A stretch of DNA of 13,152 nucleotides, taken from positions 1 to 13,152 of the forward strand of contig JACIWY010000058.1 in the NCBI GenBank assembly GCA_014360745.1. The letters run 5' to 3'. This document shows, in pieces, positions 1 through 7,417 of this stretch (its first letter is position 1; each line of letters begins with the position of its first letter). Origin of the DNA: Chloroflexota bacterium. Lineage in GTDB: Bacteria > Chloroflexota > Anaerolineae > UBA1429. The position numbers and the translations under genes were made by a program. Below the pieces are notes generated by a model. That model did not search any database. It saw only the letters and a list, made by a program, of their open reading frames with translations, and was not told the origin of the DNA.

Positions 1-1120
1 CGGTGGGTTGGGAGAATTCCCGGCCGCGCACATGCTGCTCATAGGCCGCCGAATAGGTCGCCATTTTGTCTGCATCCAACGTTACCCCTATACCGGGCTC
101 TTCGGGCACTGCGATCGACCCTCCTTCGATCGGAACAAGGCCACCGGCAAGGACGTCGTCGTACAACCGAAAGTAGCCAGTCTGGTTGGCATAGGTAAAA
201 TTGGGGCACGAGGCAATCACGTGCAAATAGGCGCATAGCGCCACGCCCAACGTCGAAAAATGGTGCATGACCACAGGCAGGCCAGCCGCCTCAGCCATGC
301 CCGCCGTCACGCGCGCGCCCATCATCCCGGCATCGAAACGTGGATCCACGTGGATCACGTCCGCCGCACCTCGCTTGATCACTTGAAGCGCCTCATACAT
401 GGTCCATGAGGCTTCATGGGCGGCGATGGGCACCGGCGAGGCAGCGCGCACGCGGGCCAGTTCGTCCACGTTGTACATCAGCACCGGTTGATCTACAAAC
501 TCCAAATCGTATTCGGCCATACGACGGATGATGCGGATCGCCTCGCCTGCCGACCAAGACTGGTTCGCATCGACGCGCAACTTGACGCTGGGGCCGATGG
601 CCTCGCGGATGGCTTTCAAACAGGCCAGATCGTTTTCCTCGTCCAGCCCCACTTTGCGATAGATCGTGCCATACCCCTGCGCTACGTATTCGGCAGCTTT
701 AGCCGCCGCCGCATCGGGGGGAAGTTCATGGCTCACCGAGGCATAGAAAGGGATACGCTTGCGAAAAGCCCCTCCCCATACGCGGTATAACGGTTGCCCG
801 CATGCCTTGCCCACCACATCCCACAGCGCCATGTCGATAGCATTGAGCGCCCAACAGGCGGCGTGAATATGCAGATGGGTGAGATTAAAAGCCGCATAGA
901 GCCTCTTTTTCAGCGGCTCCGGTTGCAAGGGATCCTGGCCTAAAAGCAGCGGCCGTGCCGACTCGATGAGCGTTTTGGCCGCCTCGGTGCCGGTAGGGCA
1001 CGGCGCCTCACCTAGGCCGATCAACCCTTTATCGGTGAACACCTCTACGATGACCACCGGCACATATCCCTGCGTGCTCGGCACCGCCACCGGCGTGGAG
1101 CGCAACGCCGAAATTTTCAT
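1..1120 (-). CDS. Enolase-superfamily (mandelate racemase/muconate lactonizing enzyme type) protein, C-terminus cut by window
   Basis: The gene reads from an ATG at 1120, with an AAAGGAG ribosome site 7 bases upstream, and stays open for 373 codons to the window edge. The family is usually 360-400 residues, so only the end is missing. Residues 1-130 form the capping domain (GLIGLGEAP near 34-40; ALNAIDMALWDVVG near 91-104). The barrel follows, with RKVG at 155-158 (base Lys156), the first metal ligand Asp184 in RVDANQSW, then VDQP at 209-212, AHEAS at 234-238, DPRFDAG at 259-265 and MHHFSTLG at 285-292. Members abstract a proton alpha to a carboxylate and then racemise, cycloisomerise or dehydrate sugar acids or similar substrates. 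Asp210 replaces the usual Glu of the second ligand, and His235-Glu236 stands where Asp-Glu or Gly-Glu is common. The substrate is therefore open. It lies 137 bp downstream of prfB on the same strand and may be transcribed independently. Confidence 0.88.
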   Translation of the reverse strand, partial: MKISALRSTPVAVPSTQGYVPVVIVEVFTDKGLIGLGEAPCPTGTEAAKTLIESARPLLLGQDPLQPEPLKKRLYAAFNLTHLHIHAACWALNAIDMALWDVVGKACGQPLYRVWGGAFRKRIPFYASVSHELPPDAAAAKAAEYVAQGYGTIYRKVGLDEENDLACLKAIREAIGPSVKLRVDANQSWSAGEAIRIIRRMAEYDLEFVDQPVLMYNVDELARVRAASPVPIAAHEASWTMYEALQVIKRGAADVIHVDPRFDAGMMGARVTAGMAEAAGLPVVMHHFSTLGVALCAYLHVIASCPNFTYANQTGYFRLYDDVLAGGLVPIEGGSIAVPEEPGIGVTLDADKMATYSAAYEQHVRGREFSQPT

Positions 1121-1257
1121 GGGCCTTCTCCTTTCCAAAGCATACGACGGGCGATTGAGCACCTCGTAGCCCACGCAACCCCATGGCACCGGCCGCCGAG
1201 GTTATGCTGCCGACTTTAAAGAACATGACCGAGCCGCATCCGGCTGGCTTCTCCAAA

Positions 1258-2380
1258 TTATTGCGAAGTGACCTGTTGGATGGTATCGCCCACCTTGTAA
1301 CGCAAGTAGGCTTCGATCAAGCCGTCGATATCGCCATCCAAAACGGCCGTCGTATTTCCTGTCTCCCAGCCAGTGCGCAGGTCTTTTACCATGCGGTAGG
1401 GGTGAAGCACATAGGAACGAATCTGATTGCCCCAACCGGCCGAGACATGCTCGCCACGCAGCCGAGCCTGTTCCTCTTCTTGCTTTTGCACTTCGAGGTC
1501 ATAAAGCCTCGCCTTGAGCACTTCCATGGCCCGTTCCCGGTTCTGCACCTGCGAGCGCTCATTCTGACACTGTACCACAATGCCGGTGGGGATATGGGTC
1601 AAGCGCACAGCTGTCGAGTTCTTTTGCACGTTCTGCCCGCCATGGCCCGAGGCGCGAAAGACATCCATGCGCACATCGTCGGGATCGATTTGGATGTCGA
1701 TCTCCTTGGCCACGTCGGGGATGACCTCCACCAGGGCAAAGGAGGTGTGGCGCCGGTGGGCGTTATCAAACGGCGATATGCGCACCAAGCGATGCACTCC
1801 ACGCTCGGAACGCAAATAACCAAAGGCATTGTGCCCGCGAATTTCCAAAGTCACGCTCTTGAGACCGGCCTCGTCCCCTTCGGTCTGATCGATGATCTCA
1901 GCCTCATAGCCTCGGCGCTCGGCCCAGCGCAAGTACATACGCAGCAACATCTCGACCCAATCCTGCGACTCGGTGCCACCAGCGCCCGCATAGATCGACA
2001 AGATGGCGTCCTTGGCGTCGTGTGGGCCAGACAATAACAAATCGAGGCGCATCCGCACCAGTTGCTTTTCTAGCGCCTCCACTTCCGCCGCCATTTCCTC
2101 CATCAACGCCGAATCCTCCTCGGCCTCGGCCATATCCCACAACTCGGTAATTTCGGCGATTTTGGCCTCAAGTTGGCGCCAGGAGCAAATCTCCTCCTCC
2201 AAATCGGCGATCTGCTGCATGACGGCCTGCGCCGCTTCGGGATCGTCCCAAAAACCGGCCTCAGCCGAACGCTCGTGTAACTTGGCTACCTCAGCTTCCT
2301 TGGCAGGTAGGTCAAAGACGCTCCAGCAAGCCGTCGATCTCCGCACGCATTTCCTGCAATTTAGCACGAACGTCGTCCAT
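1258..2380 (-). CDS. prfB: Peptide chain release factor 2, with programmed +1 frameshift
   Basis: RF2 recognises UAA and UGA stop codons in the ribosomal A site and triggers peptide release. Translation starts at ATG 2380, after a GAGGAGG ribosome site, and 22 codons later meets an in-frame TGA (2314-2312). Skipping T2314 gives CTT-GAC and opens the frame to TAA at 1260-1258, for 373 residues in total. Escherichia coli RF2 is about 365. In the joined protein the SPF anticodon motif is at 202-204, which marks RF2 and not RF1. The GGQ catalytic motif is at 247-249, within SGHGGQNVQK. Both lie within three residues of their E. coli positions. The N-terminal helical domain spans roughly residues 1-115. 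A naive reading would start in the +1 frame at GTG 2367 and give a wrong N-terminus. ftsY ends 21 bp upstream, so the two genes are probably co-transcribed. The frameshift gives autoregulation: low RF2 favours slippage. Confidence 0.96.
2311..2324 (-). promoter_or_regulatory. Programmed +1 frameshift site of prfB (GGAG-CGT-CTT-TGA-C)
   Basis: On the minus strand an internal Shine-Dalgarno-like GGAG (2324-2321) is followed by CGT, then the slippery codon CTT (2317-2315), the stop TGA (2314-2312) and C. This is the known RF2 recoding arrangement (SD-like stimulator, three bases, CTT TGA C), where tRNA-Leu slips forward by one base while the poorly terminated UGA C waits for RF2. The stimulator here is shorter than the AGGGGG of E. 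coli. The reading frame and protein similarity on both sides require the shift. Confidence 0.95.
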
Positions 2381-2401
2381 TGTCCATCCTCCTCGCTTTA
2401 C

Positions 2402-3322
2402 CTAATCCTCTTCGGCAAACAAGCCTTCTACAAAAGCCTTGGGGTCGAACGGTTGTAGATCATCCAGCGTTTCCCCTGTACCTACAAAATGGATCGGCAG
2501 GCCAAGCTGTTTGTGAATGGCAAAAACCATGCCCCCTTTTGCCGTACTATCCAACTTGGCCAACAATACCCCCGTAACGCCCACCATCTCGGTAAAAACC
2601 CGCGCCTGGCTCAAGGCGTTCTGTCCTGTGGTAGCATCTAACACCAACAAGGTTTCGTGGGGCGCTTGATGCACCTGCTTGCGGGCCACGCCCACCATCT
2701 TGCGCAGCTCTTGCATCAAATTGTACTTGGTATGCAATCGTCCTGCCGTGTCGATAATCAACACATCCACGCGGCGCGCTTGGCTGGCACGGATGGCATC
2801 AAACACCACCGCGCCCGGGTCCGCACCGGGTTGGTGGGCGATGACCTCCACGCCAGCGCGTTCTCCCCATACCTTGAGCTGATCGATCGCCGCCGCTCGA
2901 AAGGTATCGGCTGCGGCCAGCAACACCCTATCGCCGCGCTCTTTATGGTATCGCGCCAATTTGGCGATACTCGTCGTCTTGCCTGAGCCGTTAACCCCTA
3001 CCACCATCACTACGTTCAACATTCGCTCTCCATCGAGATAGGGGCGCCGGTTCACTTGCAACATCTCGACGAGCTGCTCCTTGAGCAGCTCTTCCAACTT
3101 TTCCGGGCTGCGCACGCCTCTTTCATTGGCCCGACTTCGCAAGGCATTAATGAGATCAAGGGTCGTTTCCACTCCCACATCGGCCTGGATCAACAATGCC
3201 TCTAGTTCATCCCAGGTCTCCTCCGTGATGTCTTGGGCGCGAAAAAGATCGACGATACGCCCAAAGAAGGAATGCCGTGTCTTGGCCAGGCCCGTCTTGT
3301 ACTTATTAGCCAATCCTAGCAC
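2402..3322 (-). CDS. ftsY: Signal recognition particle receptor FtsY
   Basis: FtsY is the membrane-associated GTPase that receives SRP-bound ribosomes and hands nascent membrane proteins to SecYEG. From GTG 3322 the product has 306 residues: a helical N domain (about 1-95), then the G domain with the P-loop GVNGSGKTT at 109-117, DTFRAAA at 139-145, DTAGR at 191-195, AKLD at 255-258 (usually TKLD) and GTGE at 281-284. The acidic A domain of E. coli FtsY is absent, as in many bacteria, so the N-terminal helix LGLANKYKTGLAKTRHSFFG probably does the membrane targeting. I prefer GTG 3322 because GGGGAGG lies 5 bases upstream and the N-terminus then matches short FtsY proteins. An upstream in-frame GTG at 3349 would sit almost on the predicted transcription start. 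prfB follows after 21 bp. Confidence 0.95.
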   Translation of the reverse strand: MLGLANKYKTGLAKTRHSFFGRIVDLFRAQDITEETWDELEALLIQADVGVETTLDLINALRSRANERGVRSPEKLEELLKEQLVEMLQVNRRPYLDGERMLNVVMVVGVNGSGKTTSIAKLARYHKERGDRVLLAAADTFRAAAIDQLKVWGERAGVEVIAHQPGADPGAVVFDAIRASQARRVDVLIIDTAGRLHTKYNLMQELRKMVGVARKQVHQAPHETLLVLDATTGQNALSQARVFTEMVGVTGVLLAKLDSTAKGGMVFAIHKQLGLPIHFVGTGETLDDLQPFDPKAFVEGLFAEED

Positions 3323-3357
3323 ATCCGCCTCCCCATGTGCACATTTCACACCTGGCT

Positions 3358-3387
3358 ATTATACCAGCCGACAAAGAGGGCTTCCAA
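3358..3387 (-). promoter_or_regulatory. Promoter of ftsY-prfB
   Basis: On the minus strand TTGGAA (3387-3382) and a perfect TATAAT (3363-3358) are separated by 18 bases, with an extended -10 (TGG before TATAAT). Transcription would start near 3350, leaving about 28 bases of leader, with a GGGGAGG ribosome site, before GTG 3322. This supports the shorter FtsY start. Confidence 0.75.
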
Positions 3388-3498
3388 AACATCAGCACGA
3401 GGCAATCACATGCCCTCCGGAGATTTTGGGAAGTGGGAGTCTGGATAATGAGATACGAGCATCCATCGGCCGCCGTAACGCCGATCTCGGACAAGGCA

Positions 3499-4104
3499 TC
3501 AAGGTGTGGATATATCTGCACCCTCTGGCCAGAGAACTGCGTCGATCACATAGAGAAGGCCGTTGTCCGCTTCAATCGGTGAGGAGATCATGGCCCCGCC
3601 GTCCACATAGCGAATGTAGGTGAGGCCGCAACATTCCTCCTCGCTGATGAGCATATCGATATGGACGCGGATCGGCGGGCCGACCAGCGGATCGAGTTTT
3701 TCCAGCAAGATCAAGTCCGGCTCCAGAACTTTGGTGGGCAAAACATGATGACCCAGCAAACGTTCTCGCAAGCCAGGATCTGCCAAGCTACGCCGTTGTT
3801 CCTCGGTCATCGCGCCCCAGGCCTCGTTAGTAGGCACAAGGAGCGTGTAACTGCCAGGAGCATCCAGCCTCGCACCCAATTCCGTCCCCTCGACCAAAGA
3901 CGCAAACTCGCTCAGGCGCGGGTCGCGCCAGGCCAGGTCGAGCAGTGTCTCTATATCCTCTTCCGCCGGCGGAACAAGCGCGGGCACCGGGGTGGCCGTA
4001 GGCCGAACGTTAGCGAACACAAATGGCGCACAAGAAGAGAGCATCAAGCCCGCGATCAATAGCAACATCAGCCGAAGTATAAAAACCCTTCTCACCATCA
4101 TCAC
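3499..4104 (-). CDS. FAS1 (fasciclin)-domain lipoprotein
   Basis: The 201-residue protein begins with a basic-hydrophobic signal peptide ending in the lipobox LSSC (Cys25), so it should be lipid-anchored outside the cytoplasmic membrane. A short spacer with TATPVPALVPP leads into one FAS1 domain at about 48-195. The H1 motif YTLLVPTNEAW is at 86-96, the conserved LLGHHV at 116-121, and a final beta segment (MISSPIEADNGLLYVIDAVL) at 172-191. FAS1 domains mediate adhesion or binding of matrix components; no enzymatic role is known. A two-Cys insert (EECCG, 157-160) near the end is unusual. Three consecutive ATG codons open the frame (4104, 4101, 4098). The GAGGTG ribosome site sits too close to the first, so the second or third may be used. 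The gene stands alone, with its own promoter, divergent from the phosphatase gene. Confidence 0.9.
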   Translation of the reverse strand: MMMVRRVFILRLMLLLIAGLMLSSCAPFVFANVRPTATPVPALVPPAEEDIETLLDLAWRDPRLSEFASLVEGTELGARLDAPGSYTLLVPTNEAWGAMTEEQRRSLADPGLRERLLGHHVLPTKVLEPDLILLEKLDPLVGPPIRVHIDMLISEEECCGLTYIRYVDGGAMISSPIEADNGLLYVIDAVLWPEGADISTP

Positions 4105-4131
4105 CTCGATTATTTATAAATTTGTTTATCT

Positions 4132-4161
4132 ATTATATCATTAAAACGGCTCTGAGGCCAA
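4132..4161 (-). promoter_or_regulatory. Promoter of the FAS1 lipoprotein gene
   Basis: On the minus strand TTGGCC (4161-4156) and TATAAT (4137-4132) are 18 bases apart, with TGA giving an extended -10. A perfect 10-bp palindrome ATTTATAAAT (4112-4121) lies in the short leader just downstream of the expected start and could be an operator or simply AT-rich leader. Confidence 0.65.
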
Positions 4162-4193
4162 GCCCGCAGCCGAGGCAAGAAACTTGGCGTTGT

Positions 4194-4221
4194 TTGACCC
4201 CCTTCTCTCTATCTCTACAAT
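4194..4221 (+). promoter_or_regulatory. Promoter of the phosphatase-dehydrogenase unit
   Basis: TTGACC (4194-4199) and TACAAT (4216-4221) are separated by 16 bases, each matching the sigma-70 consensus at five of six positions. The start would be near 4228, about 29 bases before ATG 4257. Confidence 0.65.
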
Positions 4222-4256
4222 AGAACGTAAACCGATCCTTTGCCGCGGAGGCAGAT

Positions 4257-4832
4257 ATGGAAGTGTACCTGATCCGCCATGCCGAGGCCAACCCTTCTAT
4301 CTCGCCCGATCCCTATTCGGTGCCCTTGACCGAGGTCGGCCGCGCTCAGGCAGAACAGATCGCCCAAGATTGCGCCATCAGGGACATTCAGTTCTTGTGT
4401 ACCAGCCCCATGCGGAGCGCTCAGGAAACCGCCGATGCCGTCATGCGCCGCCTGCCCAATATCGAGCGTTGGGACATCAGAGAATTGGAGGATATGACCA
4501 CAGACGATCTGTTGGGAGAGCCTATGGTCAGCCCGCTGGTCTCTGCCTGGACAGCGGAACAAATCCGCTTGGGCCGCGAACGTGCTTGGGTCCGTGTCAC
4601 CGCCGCGCTCAGCCGCATCCTGCTTTACGCCCAAGCCAACGGTTTGGAGCGCATAGCCATTATCAGTCATGATGTTATTTTGAATATGCTGCTCCTTAAT
4701 TGGTTAGAGTTAGACTGGCGAGCATTGGATTATCTATCTTTCCGCTGGGAGCCGGCCAGCAGCACCCTCGTGTCGCTTTCGGATGCCAAGACACACATCG
4801 TCTGGCTGAATCGCCCCACTCATGTCCCGTAG
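4257..4832 (+). CDS. Histidine phosphatase family protein (phosphoglycerate mutase-like)
   Basis: The 191-residue protein has the branch-1 histidine phosphatase core: RHAE at 7-10 with the phospho-accepting His8 (RHA in place of the common RHG), Arg53 in TSPMRSAQETA, an acidic RELED segment at 75-79 that could supply the general acid, and the second histidine His138 in IISHD. Such enzymes hydrolyse phosphate monoesters through a phosphohistidine intermediate; substrates range from sugar phosphates and 3-phosphoglycerate to alpha-ribazole phosphate and phosphoproteins. The length is typical of the small cytoplasmic phosphatases, and there is no signal peptide. ATG 4257 has GGAGG 5 bases upstream and its own promoter. 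The dehydrogenase gene follows after 15 bp, so the two probably share a transcript. The substrate cannot be assigned. Confidence 0.9.
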   Translation: MEVYLIRHAEANPSISPDPYSVPLTEVGRAQAEQIAQDCAIRDIQFLCTSPMRSAQETADAVMRRLPNIERWDIRELEDMTTDDLLGEPMVSPLVSAWTAEQIRLGRERAWVRVTAALSRILLYAQANGLERIAIISHDVILNMLLLNWLELDWRALDYLSFRWEPASSTLVSLSDAKTHIVWLNRPTHVP

Positions 4833-4847
4833 GAGAAAAGACACAAG

Positions 4848-5987
4848 ATGAACCCCAACATCATCCGTGTCGGTATTGTCGGCCTGGGCGGCATCGCCCG
4901 CCATTATCATCTACCAAGTTATCGCCGCTACAAAGAGGTGCAGGTCGTCGCCGGAGCCGACATCAGCGAGCAGGCGCAACGCGCCGCCCAGCAAGAGTAC
5001 GCTATCTCTCGGGTATACACCGACTACCAAGAGATGCTCGATCGCGAGGAATTGGACCTGATCAGCATCTGTACCAGCAACGACATGCACTACCCGGTCG
5101 CCATGGCCGCCATAGAGCGCGGCATAGATATCTACTGTGAAAAACCCTTGGCGCTCACTTTTTCCGAGGCCAAGGAAATGTATGAGGCGGCCCGGCGAGC
5201 CGGGATTAAAACCGGCGTAAACTTTTCGCACCGGCGCACTCCTGCATCTCGCCTAGCTAAGGAAATCCTCGATAGTGGGGCCCTCGGTGACATCCATTAT
5301 GTCTCCGCCCTCTATGCCGCTGGCGGCACCGATTATCGCCATCGCCCGGGCACCTGGCGCAACGTCCGAGAACGCGCGGGCTTTGGTGGCCTGGGGGATA
5401 TGGGCTCTCACGTGCTCGATATGATGATGTGGTGGCTCGGCTGTGGCGTGGAGGCCGTCACCGCTGCCATGACCACCATCGTTCCCGACCGCCTGGACCG
5501 CGATAGCGGCCAACCCATGCGCGTCACCACCGAGGATCAAGGGATGTTGTTGTTGCGTTATGCCAACTCGGCATTGGGGTATCTGTACGGCGGCTATGTG
5601 TTCACCGGGCGTGGCTACGATCAGCGCGCCGAGGTATACGGCAGCGACGGGGGCCTCATGTACGATCAGCAACGTCCCTACGAGTTGCTCGTCCACCTAC
5701 CAGAAACCTATCTGCGACATTACCATGTTCTGCGTGCCGGTGGCACTCGCGACACCCCTTATACGCGCATCTTGGTGCCGGAACGGCATCTGGGCATCAT
5801 TCCCGAGGAGCCCGGCTCGCGACGTACCGTGCTCATGGATTTCATCGATGCTTACCTCGAGTCAAGGCGGAGCGGCAAACCTTTTCAATTCTCGCCCGGT
5901 TTTTACGAAGGATTGGCGACCCAAGAGATTTTGGAGGCCAGCCGTCGCGGCGAGTTGGCGCGTTGTTGGATCAGCCTGCCGCTCTGA
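4848..5987 (+). CDS. Gfo/Idh/MocA family oxidoreductase
   Basis: This 379-residue NAD(P)-dependent dehydrogenase has an N-terminal Rossmann fold, with the dinucleotide loop GIVGLGGIARHYHLP at 9-23, an acidic residue after beta-2 (ADIS, 37-40), CTSNDMH at 75-81 and the family signature CEKPLAL at 97-103 with the catalytic-site Lys99. The C-terminal alpha/beta domain carries the second signature, GDMGSHVLDMMMWW, at 183-196. The family oxidises or epimerises sugars, inositols and their derivatives at a hydroxyl carbon; the substrate is unknown here. The start ATG 4848 follows a TAGGAG element about 12 bases away, a rather long spacing, and lies 15 bp after the phosphatase stop. Immediately after its TGA stop begins the relic of a medium-chain dehydrogenase, so a gene that once followed has been lost. 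Confidence 0.93.
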   Translation: MNPNIIRVGIVGLGGIARHYHLPSYRRYKEVQVVAGADISEQAQRAAQQEYAISRVYTDYQEMLDREELDLISICTSNDMHYPVAMAAIERGIDIYCEKPLALTFSEAKEMYEAARRAGIKTGVNFSHRRTPASRLAKEILDSGALGDIHYVSALYAAGGTDYRHRPGTWRNVRERAGFGGLGDMGSHVLDMMMWWLGCGVEAVTAAMTTIVPDRLDRDSGQPMRVTTEDQGMLLLRYANSALGYLYGGYVFTGRGYDQRAEVYGSDGGLMYDQQRPYELLVHLPETYLRHYHVLRAGGTRDTPYTRILVPERHLGIIPEEPGSRRTVLMDFIDAYLESRRSGKPFQFSPGFYEGLATQEILEASRRGELARCWISLPL

Positions 5988-6387
5988 GAAATTTGTATTT
6001 ATTCCGGATGCAGACTGCAGATTGGTAAAGCTTCTCCAACACATCAATGAAAGACGGCACCGTCCTCGAGCCTTTTACCTTGGCCTTGAAAAGCTGTTAT
6101 CGGCCATACCTCACCCCTGGCGACAGCGTCTTGATCCTGGGCGCAGGCGCCATCAGTTTGTGCATCTTGTACAAAATTAGAGGCATTGAGAAGATCACGG
6201 TAAGTGAACTCACGGATATACGGCGAGAGATGGCAGCGCGGATCGGCGCCAAGGCGGTGAAACCTGCTCAGGAAGACTTGCAAGAGATCATCCTATTGAC
6301 CACGAACGGCCGCGGCGTCGATGTGGCCTTGCTTTCAAGACGGCGTGCGATGCGAACAAATCCCTCCAAGTGCTTTTCGTTTCATAA
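5986..6387 (+). pseudogene. Decayed zinc-type medium-chain dehydrogenase (alcohol/sorbitol/threonine dehydrogenase-like)
   Basis: Three blocks in shifting frames make one MDR-like protein. Block 1 (5989-6051): EKFVFIPDADCRLVKL, like the 'viPad.lvklPd' strand before the nucleotide domain. Block 2 (from about 6047, next frame): LEPFTLALKSC, then the nucleotide-binding loop PGDSVLILGAGAISL, then VSELTDIRREMAARIGAKAV and NGRGVDVA. Block 3 (6331-6387, back in the first frame): AFKTACDANKSLQVLFVS, ending at TAA. The N-terminal zinc-binding half (about 150 residues) is missing: the remnant begins at the very stop codon of the upstream dehydrogenase. The C-terminal segment is also lost. No ribosome site precedes ATG 6047. 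The open frame 6047-6460 is therefore part of a pseudogene and not a functional 137-residue protein. The bases between 6388 and 6502 show no feature I can name. Confidence 0.75.
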
Positions 6388-6502
6388 AGCCTTTCCTATC
6401 AGCCTATGTGACGCGCACATGCCTTGTCCAAAGCGCCGACGGATGGGTGTCAATCTCTAACACACCATGAGCCTGATGTCGCCATGAGAGAAGGTACGGC
6501 AC

Positions 6503-7417
6503 GTGTTCGTAGACTGGGCTGATTTGTATGCGCGAGCCAATCTGGCTCTGAGCCATTTCCGGCTGCTGTTCAGTGGGCTCACGCCGTTATGGCTGTTGGG
6601 CTTGTTCAGCGCGGCGTCGGCATCCTGGTTGCTTCAGCCTTGGCTTTCTCGTTACTTTGGCCTCTCCTCGCCGGCCAGCCATCCTCGCCGATGGCCTGTA
6701 CAGCTCCTCGGTGGGATCTTCTTAGGCTTGCTCTCCCCTTTTCCCTTGTTGAGCTTGGCCCCTACCCTCGCCGAATTGGCCAAACTGTCCCGTGCACGCC
6801 CCTTTGCCCTAGGTGTAATCCTTGCCAGCGTCATGTCAAGCCCGGCCGCGCTGGCCTTTGGTTGGGCCGCGATAGGCGGGCGTCTGGCGCTACTCCAGGT
6901 TGGGGCCGCGCTTGCCTTGGCCGGTGCCATCGGCTCTCTGCTAGTGACAAGCCGGCCCGAAGCTGTACTGCGCTCCACAGAGGACAACAGATCGCTTCCC
7001 CCAGGCAATGAACCACGGACCTTTGTCGGCTACCTGCGTTGGCTGGGCCGGCAATTGCGTGCCGTTGGCCCCCACTATTTGTTCGCCCTGCTCCTTTCCG
7101 CCTGGCTCAGTGCCCTGTTGCCCATTGGCCCCCTAGCTTCACGCTTAAAGAGCTTGGGGCCACTCCTTGTTCCTATCGCAGCCCTTGTGGGCGGCGTCGT
7201 GCACCAATGCGCCGCAACCGCGCCGGTGGTCGCCGAATTGTTCGGCCAGGCAGGGCTGCCCCTTGGCGCGGTTATGTCTTACCTCACCTTTGGCCAGGTG
7301 AGCGCGGTGCGCAACGTAGTAGCGTTGTGCTATTTGTTCAAAGCCCGAGGAATGATCCTGGTATTGGGGCTCTCTCTAGCCGGAGCCATTATCCTTGGCC
7401 TCGTGGTGAATCCATGA
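6503..7417 (+). CDS. Polytopic membrane protein, probable DUF318/YraQ-like (UPF0718) permease
   Basis: This is a 304-residue integral membrane protein with about eight hydrophobic helices, near residues 27-47, 66-90, 100-125, 127-148, 190-211, 217-240, 252-279 and 283-302. It reads as two similar halves separated by a polar loop (150-185). Each half has a small-residue helix followed by a leucine/alanine-rich one: GLLSPFPLLSLAPTLAEL with MSSPAALAFGW in the first, GGVVHQCAATAPVVAELFG with LPLGAVMSYLTFGQVSAVRN in the second. This layout matches the two-repeat DUF318/YraQ permeases, but the first repeat lacks the cysteines of the canonical P-x-CSC motif and the second keeps only Cys236. The family link is by pattern, not by a search. 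GTG 6503 has GAGAAGG about 8 bases upstream. The stop overlaps the next start as ATGA, so it is translationally coupled to the DUF362 gene and the pair probably acts together in the membrane. Confidence 0.7.
   Translation: MFVDWADLYARANLALSHFRLLFSGLTPLWLLGLFSAASASWLLQPWLSRYFGLSSPASHPRRWPVQLLGGIFLGLLSPFPLLSLAPTLAELAKLSRARPFALGVILASVMSSPAALAFGWAAIGGRLALLQVGAALALAGAIGSLLVTSRPEAVLRSTEDNRSLPPGNEPRTFVGYLRWLGRQLRAVGPHYLFALLLSAWLSALLPIGPLASRLKSLGPLLVPIAALVGGVVHQCAATAPVVAELFGQAGLPLGAVMSYLTFGQVSAVRNVVALCYLFKARGMILVLGLSLAGAIILGLVVNP

Noticed and set aside
1029..1256. Minus-strand frame of 75 codons between prfB and the enolase-superfamily gene
   Set aside because: TTG start, low-complexity glycine/alanine-rich product, and most of it overlaps the strongly supported enolase-superfamily gene.
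1183..2037. Long plus-strand open frame (284 codons) opposite prfB
   Set aside because: It is antisense to prfB, has no recognisable motif and no good ribosome site. It is explained by GC-rich codon bias on the other strand.
3465..3485. Perfect 6-bp hairpin ATCGGC...GCCGAT just downstream of the FAS1 gene, as a terminator
   Set aside because: The loop is 9 bases and no T-tract follows on the minus strand, so it does not meet the intrinsic terminator pattern.
7039..7413. N-terminal extension of the DUF362 protein by 125 residues
   Set aside because: It lies entirely within the permease gene in another frame. The ATG at 7414 overlaps the permease stop and is followed at once by a signal/anchor helix.
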